Positions 1-7,292 of a DNA stretch of 54,809 bases are shown here, piece after piece. Position 1 is the first letter of the stretch, and every line of letters begins with the position of its first letter. The notes below the pieces were generated by a model. The model searched no databases and was not told the origin of the DNA. It worked only from the letters and a program-made list of their open reading frames with translations. The stretch covers positions 1 to 54,809 of the forward strand of contig NZ_JOAG01000057.1 of NCBI RefSeq assembly GCF_000725485.1, given 5' to 3'. The position numbers and the translations under genes were made by a program. The stretch is from Nonomuraea candida (lineage in GTDB: Bacteria; Actinomycetota; Actinomycetes; Streptosporangiales; Streptosporangiaceae).

Positions 1-957
1 AACCGCGCTGCGAGCTGACCGCGGACTTCGCCAGGGATGGGCATACCACGTCATCGAACCGAAAACCGAGAAGCACCGTGTTGTTTCCTTACAACCACGG
101 TGAACGACGCAGGTCTGCACGACGGCCTGGGGCCAGACGGTCTCGATGGCCTGCGGCAGGCCCTTGAGGCCGTCGCAGACCACCATCAGCGCATCACCGA
201 CGCCGCGGTTCTTGATCTCGGTCAGCACGTGCAGCCAGAATTTGGCGCCCTCACCACCATCGCCGGCCCACAGACCAAGGATGTCGCGCTCGCCATCGAC
301 GGTGACGGCCAGCGCGACGTAGATGGGCCGGTTGGCGACCTGGCCGTCGCGCAGCTTGACGTGGATGGCGTCGATGAAGACCACCGGGTAGACCGGGTCG
401 AGCGGCCGGTTCTGCCACTCGGCCATGCCCTCCAGCACCTTGTCGGTGATGGTGGAGATGGTCTGCTTCGACACCTCAGCGCCGTACACCTCGGCCAGAT
501 GGGCGGAGATCTCGCCGGTGGTCAAGCCCTTGGCCGCCAGCGAGATGACCATCTCATCGACGCCGGACAGGCGTCGCTGCCGCTTGCGCACGATCTTCGG
601 TTCAAAACTGCCGTCCCGATCGCGCGGGACGGTGATCTCGACAGGCCCGACGTCGGTGATGACCGTTTTGGAGCGGGCGCCGTTGCGGCTGTTGGCCGTC
701 TCGCCGGAGCGCTGGTGCTTGTCGTAGCCGAGGTGGTCGATGATCTCACCTTCAAGCGCGGACTCCAGCACCAGCTTGGTCAGCCGGCCCAGCAGCCCGT
801 TCTCACCGACCAGTTCCACCCCCTCGGTGCGGGCCTGATCGACCAGCCGAGCCACCAGCTCCCGGTCCGACTCCTTGGCAGTGCTGTTCTTCGGCTCACG
901 CGCCACGCCGGCGTCCTCCAGGTCCATCTCCGTCGATGCCTGGATCACAGTACTCAT
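1..957 (-). pseudogene. IS256-family transposase, C-terminal part missing
   Basis: Read on the minus strand from ATG at 957, the frame gives a typical IS256/mutator-type transposase: an N-terminal region with LVGENGLLGRLTK and GYDKH, then the catalytic segments with the first Asp in the VVFIDAIHVK motif and the second Asp in MVVCDGLKGLPQA. Homology stops abruptly near position 97-100, straight after the conserved CVVH; family members normally continue with an LIRN-type segment and a catalytic Glu about 100 residues later. Here the frame stays open to the window edge but reads unrelated Cys/Trp/Arg-rich sequence. About 286 residues of a roughly 400-residue enzyme are recognisable, so the DDE triad is incomplete. 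This looks like an IS copy broken by a later rearrangement. What lies left of position 1 is not visible. Confidence 0.85.
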
Positions 958-982
958 CAGGTGTGTTCTCCTTGATCAGGAG

Positions 983-1010
983 TTACACCACTGACCGTAC
1001 AGACCCGCCG
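983..1010. repeat. Probable terminal inverted repeat of the IS256-type element
   Basis: The stretch beginning GAGTTACACCACTGACCGTA lies 25-50 bp upstream of the transposase start. It resembles the ends of actinobacterial IS256-family elements (GTCAGTGGTGTAA on the other strand). The partner repeat would lie beyond the truncated transposase and is not in the window, so this is inferred from position and resemblance only. Confidence 0.4.
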
Positions 1011-1093
1011 TTACTGACCCGCGATCATGTTGTGACCAGCAAACTGGGGTTTCGGCGACGAAAGTCGCCCAGCACTACGCCAGGCTGCGGGAC

Positions 1094-1462
1094 ATGACCG
1101 CCCACAAGGTTCTGGATAACGCGGTGCTCGCCGTTCAGCACGACATGGACGCGACCGGTGTCGCAGGACGACTCGGCTTCGACACCCCGGAGTGGAACGA
1201 CCTCGGCTACCTGCGCGTCGAGTACAAGGGTCAATATTCCAGCCTCGGGCTGCGTGATGACGAAGATCATGAGCCGGTTGTCACCCTCGTTCTGATCGCG
1301 GATCTGGCCCAGGAAGTGATCGCCGAGCAGGACGGGAAGATCTGGCCGACCTGTCCAGCACACTCTCTCGGGTTGCATCCGAAGCACACGCGCGGGGCGG
1401 CGCTTTGGACATGCAAGGGCGGAGGCGGTCACGCGGTGGCTGCGATCGGAGAACTGGAGTGA
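1094..1462 (+). CDS. Hypothetical protein with C-terminal WPxCPxH...WxC...IGEL pattern
   Basis: A 122-residue protein of unknown function. The C-terminal third carries WPTCPAH followed after about 20 residues by LWTC, a Gly-rich HAV segment and IGEL. I recall this layout from small uncharacterised actinobacterial proteins, and the Cys/His pairs could bind a metal. The reading frame stays open upstream of the ATG back towards the insertion-sequence end at about 1010, with no better start, so the IS may have cut off or displaced the original 5' part. No ribosome-binding site stands out before the ATG. The opposite-strand frames in this stretch look like shadows. Confidence 0.55.
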   Translation: MTAHKVLDNAVLAVQHDMDATGVAGRLGFDTPEWNDLGYLRVEYKGQYSSLGLRDDEDHEPVVTLVLIADLAQEVIAEQDGKIWPTCPAHSLGLHPKHTRGAALWTCKGGGGHAVAAIGELE

Positions 1463-1788
1463 CGGGGCCTGGCACCGGGACCAGCGACGTTCACTGAGCC
1501 ACTTCGTCCCGCGTGCCGGGCGTCCCGAGCACAGTCACATGGGGACAGCTCAGACTGAGCGGGTCGGCGGTGGCCTGCCTAGCTGCTCCTCGCCAGGCCC
1601 ACGATGAGCTGCGGCGTCAGGATGGAAAGGCTCATTGAGTATATGGAATGCGCCCTGGAGGAGGCTTCAGGTGCCGCCGCTTCGGAGGACTGGCCACAGG
1701 TGCGGCATCCTGGTCCACGCCGAGATGCGGGCAGACATCCCCCACAGGAGTATTCCCAACGCTCGCGAAAAGTTCAGGGTCTTCTGTG
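1463..1788. other. Intergenic stretch with no supported gene
   Basis: About 325 bases between the small hypothetical gene and the tRNA-like gene. It includes a somewhat AT-richer patch (around 1630-1650), but no frame has a convincing start, ribosome-binding site or recognisable protein. Confidence 0.5.
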
Positions 1789-1862
1789 TGTCCCCCCAGG
1801 GAGTCGAACCCTGAACCTCCGCCTCCTGAAGGCGGCGCCTCTGCCAGTTGGGCCAGAGCGGC
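1789..1862 (-). tRNA. tRNA-Leu(CAG)-like gene, atypical
   Basis: The minus strand folds as a tRNA: a three-pair D stem (GCC/GGC) with a Leu/Ser-type D loop, an anticodon stem CCGCC/GGCGG closing the loop TTCAGGA (anticodon CAG, Leu), a T arm CAGGG-TTCGACT-CCCTG, and a 3' acceptor strand GGGGGAC with discriminator A. Two things are odd. The variable region is only about five bases (AGGTT), whereas leucine tRNAs have a long variable arm. The acceptor stem GCCGCTC/GGGGGAC has a C-A and a G-G mismatch plus a T-G wobble. It may be a decayed or non-canonical tRNA. No CCA is encoded. Confidence 0.55.
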
Positions 1863-1977
1863 TGGGCCCCGGGCCTGGCCGGCGTGAGCCGGCCCGGGGC
1901 GGGGGCGTGGTCCGGCCGGGGGGCGCCATTCCCGTCGGCCAGGCCGTGCCCGCGGCCCTATTCCTTCAGGGCCGTCG

Positions 1978-2053
1978 TCCGAGCGGCAGGATTCGAACCT
2001 GCGGTGCTCCTGCTCCCAAGGCAGGCGGGCTGACCAAACTGCCCCACGCTCGG
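1978..2053 (-). tRNA. tRNA-Pro(TGG)
   Basis: A fully paired class I tRNA on the minus strand: acceptor CCGAGCG/CGCTCGG, D stem GGGC/GCCC, anticodon stem CCTGC/GCAGG around loop CTTGGGA (anticodon TGG, reading CCA), T arm GCAGG-TTCGAAT-CCTGC, discriminator A. The 3' CCA is not encoded. Confidence 0.95.
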
Positions 2054-2068
2054 TTGCGCGCATAAAAG

Positions 2069-2099
2069 AAGCCGCTCCGGATTTCGTCCGCAGCGGCTT
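2069..2099 (-). terminator. Hairpin terminator just upstream of tRNA-Pro
   Basis: AAGCCGCT and AGCGGCTT form an 8-bp stem with an inner 4-bp stem (CGGA/TCCG). On the minus strand the hairpin is followed by a T-rich run (TTCTTTTATG). It would stop minus-strand transcription entering from above 2100, insulating the tRNA gene. Confidence 0.6.
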
Positions 2100-2407
2100 T
2101 CCGGTGATCCCGGGAAAGGATTATCCGGAAAGCCTCCGCCGCAGCTCGGGCAGGGCGGCGAACGGTCGTGGGATGCTCAGGCAGGTCACCTGCGGGCCGC
2201 CTTTCTGATGCTGGTGGATTCGGTGTACCGGACGATGTCCACGGTAATCCGGTGATCGCGGCGGGCGCCACTCATTTATGTCCGAACAGGCGTGGCGCCG
2301 CCTTTATGGGCGGGCCCGGGCGGCGCGTTCATGCGCGCGCACGGGTGAATTCAGGCGCGGGGTCAAGCGCGCGAGCGCCTCCGTGCGCGTGGGCACGGAG
2401 GCGCTGC
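2100..2407. other. Intergenic stretch, no supported gene
   Basis: About 300 bases before the repeat block at 2408. The minus strand contains short open frames ending near 2120, just ahead of the terminator at 2069-2099, so a short transcript may end here. None has a convincing ribosome-binding site or recognisable product. An imperfect inverted repeat of GC-rich sequence lies around 2370-2405. Confidence 0.4.
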
Positions 2408-2446
2408 GGTCAGGCGCCGCGGTCAGGCGCCGCGGTCAGGCGTTGC
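2408..2446. repeat. Three tandem 13-bp repeats over a gene's stop codon
   Basis: GGTCAGGCGCCGC occurs at 2408 and 2421 and, with two changes, at 2434. The copy at 2434-2446 holds the real TGA stop of the Cys-rich peptide gene, and the two others repeat the same stop context downstream of it. It is one of several 3'-end repeat blocks in the window. Confidence 0.85.
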
Positions 2447-2522
2447 AGCCGCAGCTGCACGTGCTGGCGCAGGAGCAGGAGGAGCCGTGTCCGCATGAGC
2501 AGGATTTCGTGGTGTTGGCCAT
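2436..2522 (-). CDS. 28-residue Cys-rich, metallothionein-like peptide
   Basis: On the minus strand ATG at 2522 opens a 28-codon frame ending in TGA at 2436. The product has seven cysteines in the pattern CxC-x5-CxC-x3-CxCxC plus one histidine, with Ser/Gly/Ala spacers and no aromatic residues, as expected for a metal-thiolate (metallothionein-type) peptide. This is unlikely to arise by chance in so short a frame. It starts about 80 bases after the end of the mscS-type gene and could be co-transcribed with it. No clear Shine-Dalgarno sequence precedes the ATG, so it may be leaderless or driven by its own promoter. A RiPP precursor is an alternative, but no modification gene lies next to it. 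Confidence 0.5.
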   Translation of the reverse strand: MANTTKSCSCGHGSSCSCASTCSCGCNA

Positions 2523-2601
2523 AGTGCATACATTGCGCGGCGCGATGGGCTTCGAACTCTCCGCGAGGCGACAAAAGCACTCCCCGCAGGGCAGCGTCGG
2601 C

Positions 2602-3714
2602 TCACACCCGGCGGTGGGGGTCGGCGTCGTCGCGGTCGTTCGTCCAGGTGACGCCGCCGGACGTGGCCGACGGCGGGGCCTCGACGCGGAAGCGGGGCAG
2701 GGAGTCGGGGTGGTTGTCCCTGATGTAGTTGACCAGGAACTCGCGCACGTCGCACTTGAGGTCCCAGGAGGAGGGCGAGTCGGCGGCGCTCATCAGGGCC
2801 CGCAGCTCCACCAGGCCGTTCGGCAGCACGTCGGTGACCTGCAGGGTCCAGTCCTTCTGGTCCCACAGCGGGTTGCTCTGCAGGAACTCGTAGAGCGCGT
2901 CCCGCAGTTTCGGGACCGGGACCGACCAGTCCACGCGCAGGAGGCAGACGGCGAGGACGCGGCTGCCGTGGCGGGTCCAGTTCTCGAACGGGTTCTGGGT
3001 GAAGTACGACACCGGCAGCACGAGCCGGCGCTCGTCCCACAACCGCAGCACGACATACGTGAGCGTGAGCTCCTCGATGCGCCCCCACTCCTTCTGCACG
3101 ACGACCACGTCGTCGAGGCGCAGGGCGTCGCTGAAGGCGAGTTGCAGGCCGGCGAGCATGTTGCCGATCGTGGGCTGGGCGGCGATGCCGACGATGGCGC
3201 CGGCGATGCCGGCCGAGGCGAGCAGTCCGGCGCCGAGCGCGCGCACCTGCGGGAAGGAGAAGAGCATCGCGCCGACCGCGATGACGATGATGATCGCGGC
3301 GGCGACGCGGCGGACCAGCGCGATCTGCGTCATGATGCGCCGCGCCCGCCGGTTGCGCTCCCCCTCGACCAGCACGAGGCGGTCGAGGATGACGTCCGTC
3401 AGCGCGTACGTGGCCTGCACGATGAGCCAGGTCACCGCGCCGATCGTGGCCAGGCCGAGCACCCGTTCCACCGTGCCGGCGGTGGCCTTCTCGCCGGGCG
3501 ACTCGCCGAACATGCCCGGCCCGAACACCACGTTGAAGGCCACCACGGCGGCCACCACGAAGGCGGGCCACGTGCAGTGCTCCACCAGGTGCCGGGCGAG
3601 CGCCCATTTGCGCCCCACCCTGTTCAGCACCCGCCGGGCCAGTTCCACCAGAAGGATCGATCCGACCACTGAGATAACAAGGATCGGCCAGTCCGCTGGA
3701 GACTGCACGCCCAT
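2602..3714 (-). CDS. MscS-family mechanosensitive ion channel
   Basis: A 370-residue membrane protein that would release solutes on hypo-osmotic shock. There are hydrophobic segments near residues 10-25, 48-65, 85-105 and 130-150. The pore-lining MscS helix follows, with an Ala/Gly-rich run (GAGLLASAGIAGAIVGIAAQ) and the hallmark continuation PTIGNMLAGLQ. The cytoplasmic beta domain comes next (DDVVVVQKEWGRIEEL, then WDERRLVLPVSYF). The C-terminal tail is polar. The gene follows nrdB on the same strand with only a 12-base gap (nrdB stop at 3727, this ATG at 3714), so it may share the nrdAB transcript; a functional link is not implied. Confidence 0.9.
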   Translation of the reverse strand: MGVQSPADWPILVISVVGSILLVELARRVLNRVGRKWALARHLVEHCTWPAFVVAAVVAFNVVFGPGMFGESPGEKATAGTVERVLGLATIGAVTWLIVQATYALTDVILDRLVLVEGERNRRARRIMTQIALVRRVAAAIIIVIAVGAMLFSFPQVRALGAGLLASAGIAGAIVGIAAQPTIGNMLAGLQLAFSDALRLDDVVVVQKEWGRIEELTLTYVVLRLWDERRLVLPVSYFTQNPFENWTRHGSRVLAVCLLRVDWSVPVPKLRDALYEFLQSNPLWDQKDWTLQVTDVLPNGLVELRALMSAADSPSSWDLKCDVREFLVNYIRDNHPDSLPRFRVEAPPSATSGGVTWTNDRDDADPHRRV

Positions 3715-3726
3715 GCCCCCTATGTT

Positions 3727-4722
3727 CTAGAACGTCTCGTCAAAGGTCACATTGCCCTCAACCGCCACTTGATAAGCGGAGACACGCCGTTCGAAGAAGT
3801 TGGCCAGCTCCTGCACGTCCTGCAGTTCCATGAACGCGAAGGGGTTGGCCGAGCCGTACCTCCCGGGCAGGCCCAGCCGGGCCAGGCGCTGGTCGGCGAC
3901 GTACTCCAGGTACTGGCGCATCTGCGCCACGCCCATGCCGGGCATGCCCTCGCCGCACAGGTCCTCGGCGAAGGCCAGCTCGGCGGCCACCGCCTCCTCC
4001 AGCATCTGCGTGACCTGCTTGCCCAGCTCGTCGTCGAAGAGCGAGGGCTCCTCGGCCCTGACCGTGTCCACCACGCTGAACGCGAACTCCATGTGCATGG
4101 ACTCGTCCCTGAACACCCAGTTCGTCCCCGTGGCCAGGCCACCGAGCAGGCCCCGGGAGCGGAACCAGTACACGTAGGCGAAGGCGCCGTAGAAGAACAG
4201 GCCCTCGATGCAGGCGGCGAAGCAGATGAGGTTGAGCAGGAACTGGCGGCGCTCACCGGCGGTCTCCAGCCGCCGCAGGCTCTCGATCGAGTCGATCCAC
4301 TTGAAGCAGAACTCGGCCTTGTCGCGGATCGACGGGATGTGCTCGATCGCGGCGAACGCCTTGACCCGCTCGTCGGGGTCGGGCAGGTACGTGTCGAGCA
4401 GCGTCAGGTAGAACTGCACGTGCACGGCCTCCTCGAAGAGCTGCCTGCTCAGGTACAGGCGCGCCTCGGGGGCGTTGACGTGCTGGTAGAGGTTGAGCAC
4501 CAGGTTGTTGGCGACGATGGAGTCGCCGGTGGCGAAGAAGGCGACCAGCCGGTTGATCAGGTGCCGCTCCTGCGGCGTCATCCTGGCCAGGTCGGCGAGG
4601 TCGGTGTGCAGGTCCACCTCCTCCACGGTCCACGTGTTGCGGATGGCGGCGCGGTAGCGCTCGTAGAAGTCCGGGTAGCGCATGGGCCGGAGGGTGAGGT
4701 CCATTCCGGGGTCGAGCAGCAT
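3727..4722 (-). CDS. nrdB: Class Ia ribonucleotide reductase, beta (radical) subunit
   Basis: A 331-residue protein that houses the diiron-tyrosyl radical cofactor used by NrdA to make deoxyribonucleotides in the cytoplasm. The iron ligands and radical site show as a Glu-x2-His motif (LFEEAVHVQFY) with a Tyr four residues after the His, equivalent to Tyr122 of E. coli NrdB. Further ligands lie in the CIEGLFFYGAF and RDESMHMEF segments. The C-terminus (VEGNVTFDETF) is the usual acidic/aromatic tail that docks to NrdA. An AGGAG ribosome-binding site precedes the ATG. It follows nrdA in the same direction after about 65 bases, so both should answer to the riboswitch upstream of nrdA. Confidence 0.95.
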   Translation of the reverse strand: MLLDPGMDLTLRPMRYPDFYERYRAAIRNTWTVEEVDLHTDLADLARMTPQERHLINRLVAFFATGDSIVANNLVLNLYQHVNAPEARLYLSRQLFEEAVHVQFYLTLLDTYLPDPDERVKAFAAIEHIPSIRDKAEFCFKWIDSIESLRRLETAGERRQFLLNLICFAACIEGLFFYGAFAYVYWFRSRGLLGGLATGTNWVFRDESMHMEFAFSVVDTVRAEEPSLFDDELGKQVTQMLEEAVAAELAFAEDLCGEGMPGMGVAQMRQYLEYVADQRLARLGLPGRYGSANPFAFMELQDVQELANFFERRVSAYQVAVEGNVTFDETF

Positions 4723-4787
4723 GAAGGCAGGCTCCTAACGTGCTTGCTGGCAGGTTCGCGGGTTGTGGCCGGCGCGGGCGCGGCTGC

Positions 4788-6974
4788 TCACTGGCAGGCT
4801 TCGCAGCTCTCCGGGTTCTCCAGGGAGCAGGCCCGCGCCTCGGCTGCTGCGGCCTGCGCGGCGGCGGCGCCGGGCACGGCGGCGACGGTGGTCTGGGCGA
4901 TGCGGGTGGCCGGGCGCGAGCGCAGGTAGTACGTGGTCTTCAGGCCCGCCTTCCAGGCGTAGGCGTACATCGAGGAGAGCTTGCCGATGGTGGGGCTGGC
5001 CATGAAGAGGTTGAGCGACTGCGACTGGTCGATGTACGGCTGGCGCGCGGCGGCCAGGTCGATCAGCGCCTTCTGCGGCAGCTCCCAGGCGGTGCGGTAG
5101 AGCAGTTTGAGGTCCTCGGGGATGCCGGGCACGCTCTGCACCGAGCCGTCGGCCCGCTTGAGGTCGTCGCGCACCTGCTGCGTCCACAGCCCGCGGGCTT
5201 GCAGGTCGGCCACCAGATACCGGTTGACCTGCAAGAACTCGCCCGACAGGGTCTCGCGCTTGAACACGTTGGACACCTGCGGCTCGATGCACTCGTAGCA
5301 GCCGGCGATGGAGGCGATGGTCGCGGTGGGGGCGATGGCGATCATCAGCGAGTTCCGCAGGCCGGTGACGGCGATCTTGTCGCGCAGCGCGGCCCAGGCC
5401 GGCGTGGCGCCCGCGCCGTAGTGGTCGGGATGCAGCACGCCCGCGGCCGCCCGGGTCTCCTCGTAGGAGGGGTGCCGCCCGCGCTCGGCCGCCAGGTCGG
5501 CCGAGGTGTCGTACGCGGCCAGCGCGATCTCCTCGGCGATCCGCGTGGACAGCGCCAGCGCCTGCGGCGAGTCGAACGGCAGCCGCAGCGTGAAGAACAC
5601 GTCGGCCAGCCCCATCAGGCCCAGCCCGATCGGCCGCCAGCGCTTGTTGGCCGCCTCGGCCTCGGGGGTCGGGTAGAAGCCGAGGTCGATGGTGCGGTCG
5701 AGGAAGCGCACGGCCGTGCGCACGGTCCGGCGCAGCCGCTCCCAGTCCACCTCGCCCCCCGCCAGGTGGGCGGCCAGGTTGATCGAGCCGAGGTTGCAGA
5801 CGGCCGTCTCGGCGTCGCTGGTGACCTCCAGGATCTCGGTGCACAGGTTCGACAGGTGGATGACGTTGCCGGGGCGGGCGGTCTGGTTGGAGGTGCGGTT
5901 GGCGGCGTCCTTGAACGTCATCCAGCCGTTGCCGGTCTGGGCGAGGGTGCGCATCATCCGGCCGTACAGGGTGCGGGCCGGGATCTGCCTGACATATCGC
6001 CCGGCGGCCTCGTAGGCGCGATATTTCGCGTCGAACTCCTCGCCGTACAGGTCCGTGAGGTCGGGCACCTCCTTCGGGTCGAACAGCGACCACATGCCGT
6101 CGGCCTCGACGCGGCGCATGAACTCGTCGGGCACCCAGTTGGCCAGGTTCAGGTTGTGGGTGCGGCGGGCGTCCTCGCCGGTGTTGTCGCGCAACTCCAG
6201 GAACTCCTCGATGTCGGCGTGCCAGGTCTCCAGGTAGACGCAGGCCGCGCCCTTGCGCCGGCCGCCCTGGTTGACCGCGGCCACCGAGGCGTCCAGCGTG
6301 CGCAGCCAGGGCACGATGCCGTTGGAGTGGCCGTTGGTGCCCCTGATCAGGGAGCCGCGCGAGCGCACCCGGGTCCAGGAGATGCCGATGCCGCCGGCGT
6401 ACTTGGACAGCCGGGCCACCTGGCCGTACCTGTCGTAGATGCCCTCCAGCTCGTCGCGCGGCGAGTCGAGCAGGAAGCAGGACGACAGCTGCGGGCGGCG
6501 CGCGCCGGAGTTGAACAGCGTGGGCGAGCTGGGCAGGTACGACAGCGTGGACATGAGGGCGTAGAGCTCGGCCGCCTCGGCGACGGTCTCCGACAGCCCG
6601 CAGGCCACGCGGAGGAAGAAGTGCTGCGGCCGTTCCAGCACCGCCCGCGTCTCGGGGTGGCGCAGCAGGTAGCGGTCGTAGACCGTGCGCAGCCCGAAAT
6701 ACTCGAACCGGTCGTCCGCCTCCGCCGAGACCAAGGCGTCCAGCTCGGCCGCGTGCGCGGCGACGAACCGCGCCAGCCCGTCCTGGACGAGCCCGGCGGC
6801 GTGGGTGGCGGCGACGGACTCGGAGAACGTCCGCACGCCGTGCCCGGCCGCCTCGTCGGCGATCTCCTCGGCCAGCAGCCGGGCGGCGACCCGGGAGTTG
6901 GCCGGATCAGCGATCACCCGCGCGGCGGCCTCTTCGATGGCCAGGCGGCGGTCACCCTCGACGATCTGCGTCAC
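4788..6974 (-). CDS. nrdA: Class Ia ribonucleotide reductase, alpha (catalytic) subunit
   Basis: About 728 residues. It reduces ribonucleoside diphosphates with the radical supplied by NrdB. Visible signatures are the cysteine in LSSCFLLDSP, the active-site motif SNLCTEI (Asn, Cys and Glu), the redox partner cysteine in AVCNLGSINLA, the radical-transfer tyrosines in TTYYLRSRPATR, and a C-terminal thiol pair (ESCEACQ) that re-reduces the active site. I place the start at GTG 6974, because GAGGAGA sits six bases before it. The open frame continues to an ATG at 7103, but that overlaps the riboswitch. With this start no N-terminal ATP-cone (overall-activity) domain is visible. Expression is probably cobalamin-repressed through the riboswitch at 7106-7274. 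Confidence 0.95.
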   Translation of the reverse strand: MTQIVEGDRRLAIEEAAARVIADPANSRVAARLLAEEIADEAAGHGVRTFSESVAATHAAGLVQDGLARFVAAHAAELDALVSAEADDRFEYFGLRTVYDRYLLRHPETRAVLERPQHFFLRVACGLSETVAEAAELYALMSTLSYLPSSPTLFNSGARRPQLSSCFLLDSPRDELEGIYDRYGQVARLSKYAGGIGISWTRVRSRGSLIRGTNGHSNGIVPWLRTLDASVAAVNQGGRRKGAACVYLETWHADIEEFLELRDNTGEDARRTHNLNLANWVPDEFMRRVEADGMWSLFDPKEVPDLTDLYGEEFDAKYRAYEAAGRYVRQIPARTLYGRMMRTLAQTGNGWMTFKDAANRTSNQTARPGNVIHLSNLCTEILEVTSDAETAVCNLGSINLAAHLAGGEVDWERLRRTVRTAVRFLDRTIDLGFYPTPEAEAANKRWRPIGLGLMGLADVFFTLRLPFDSPQALALSTRIAEEIALAAYDTSADLAAERGRHPSYEETRAAAGVLHPDHYGAGATPAWAALRDKIAVTGLRNSLMIAIAPTATIASIAGCYECIEPQVSNVFKRETLSGEFLQVNRYLVADLQARGLWTQQVRDDLKRADGSVQSVPGIPEDLKLLYRTAWELPQKALIDLAAARQPYIDQSQSLNLFMASPTIGKLSSMYAYAWKAGLKTTYYLRSRPATRIAQTTVAAVPGAAAAQAAAAEARACSLENPESCEACQ

Positions 6975-7073
6975 GTTCGCTCTCCTCATCCCCATGAGGG
7001 CGTGCGAGAGCACGGCGGCGCGTATCACCGCGCCGCGTCGCGCTCCGGCCCGCCCTCGAGACCCTGAACACCT

Positions 7074-7104
7074 CATGCCGGGCGCGGCAGCACAGCCCGG
7101 CATG
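7074..7104 (-). promoter_or_regulatory. Expression-platform hairpin of the B12 riboswitch
   Basis: CATGCCGGGC and GCCCGGCATG form a perfect 10-bp stem with an 11-base loop, directly 3' of the cobalamin aptamer on the minus-strand transcript and about 100 bases before nrdA. The end of the aptamer P1 helix abuts it, so ligand binding could change which pairing forms. No T-run follows, so it is not a simple intrinsic terminator. Confidence 0.55.
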
Positions 7105-7105
7105 C

Positions 7106-7274
7106 CGCTGGCAGGTCTTCGGGCTCGCGGGCGTGCTCCATGGCGCCTACTGGCCGTCGCTTCCCGGATCTCTCCAGTGCGTATGACGGCGGTCGTTCCC
7201 GCTCACCGCTGCGGGGCAGCCCCGGAATCTCACCGGGTTCCCTTTTGCTCCGCCTCCGCAGAGGCGAACCAGCG
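7106..7274 (-). promoter_or_regulatory. Cobalamin (B12) riboswitch upstream of nrdAB
   Basis: The minus strand shows the hallmark elements in order: GCAAAAGGGAA then CCGGTGAGATTCCGG, GCTGCCCCGCAGC, a GGGAA linker, the B12-box-like GACGGCCAGTAGG, and the closing GCCCGAAGACCTGCC. The ends CGCTGG (7269-7274) and CCAGCG (7106-7111) pair as P1. In Streptomyces coelicolor the class Ia nrdABS operon is known to be controlled by such a riboswitch, so that the B12-independent enzyme is made when cobalamin is scarce and the B12-dependent class II enzyme cannot work. The same logic is expected here. Confidence 0.93.
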
Positions 7275-7292
7275 ACGAGCAGGATCCTACAT

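Noticed and set aside
1604..2065. A 153-codon plus-strand frame over the tRNA region
   Set aside because: It reads through two tRNA genes on the other strand and has no domain or ribosome-binding site.
2122..2280. Short minus-strand frames ending just before the terminator at 2069-2099
   Set aside because: No ribosome-binding site, no recognisable product and no clear start; only the terminator is reported.
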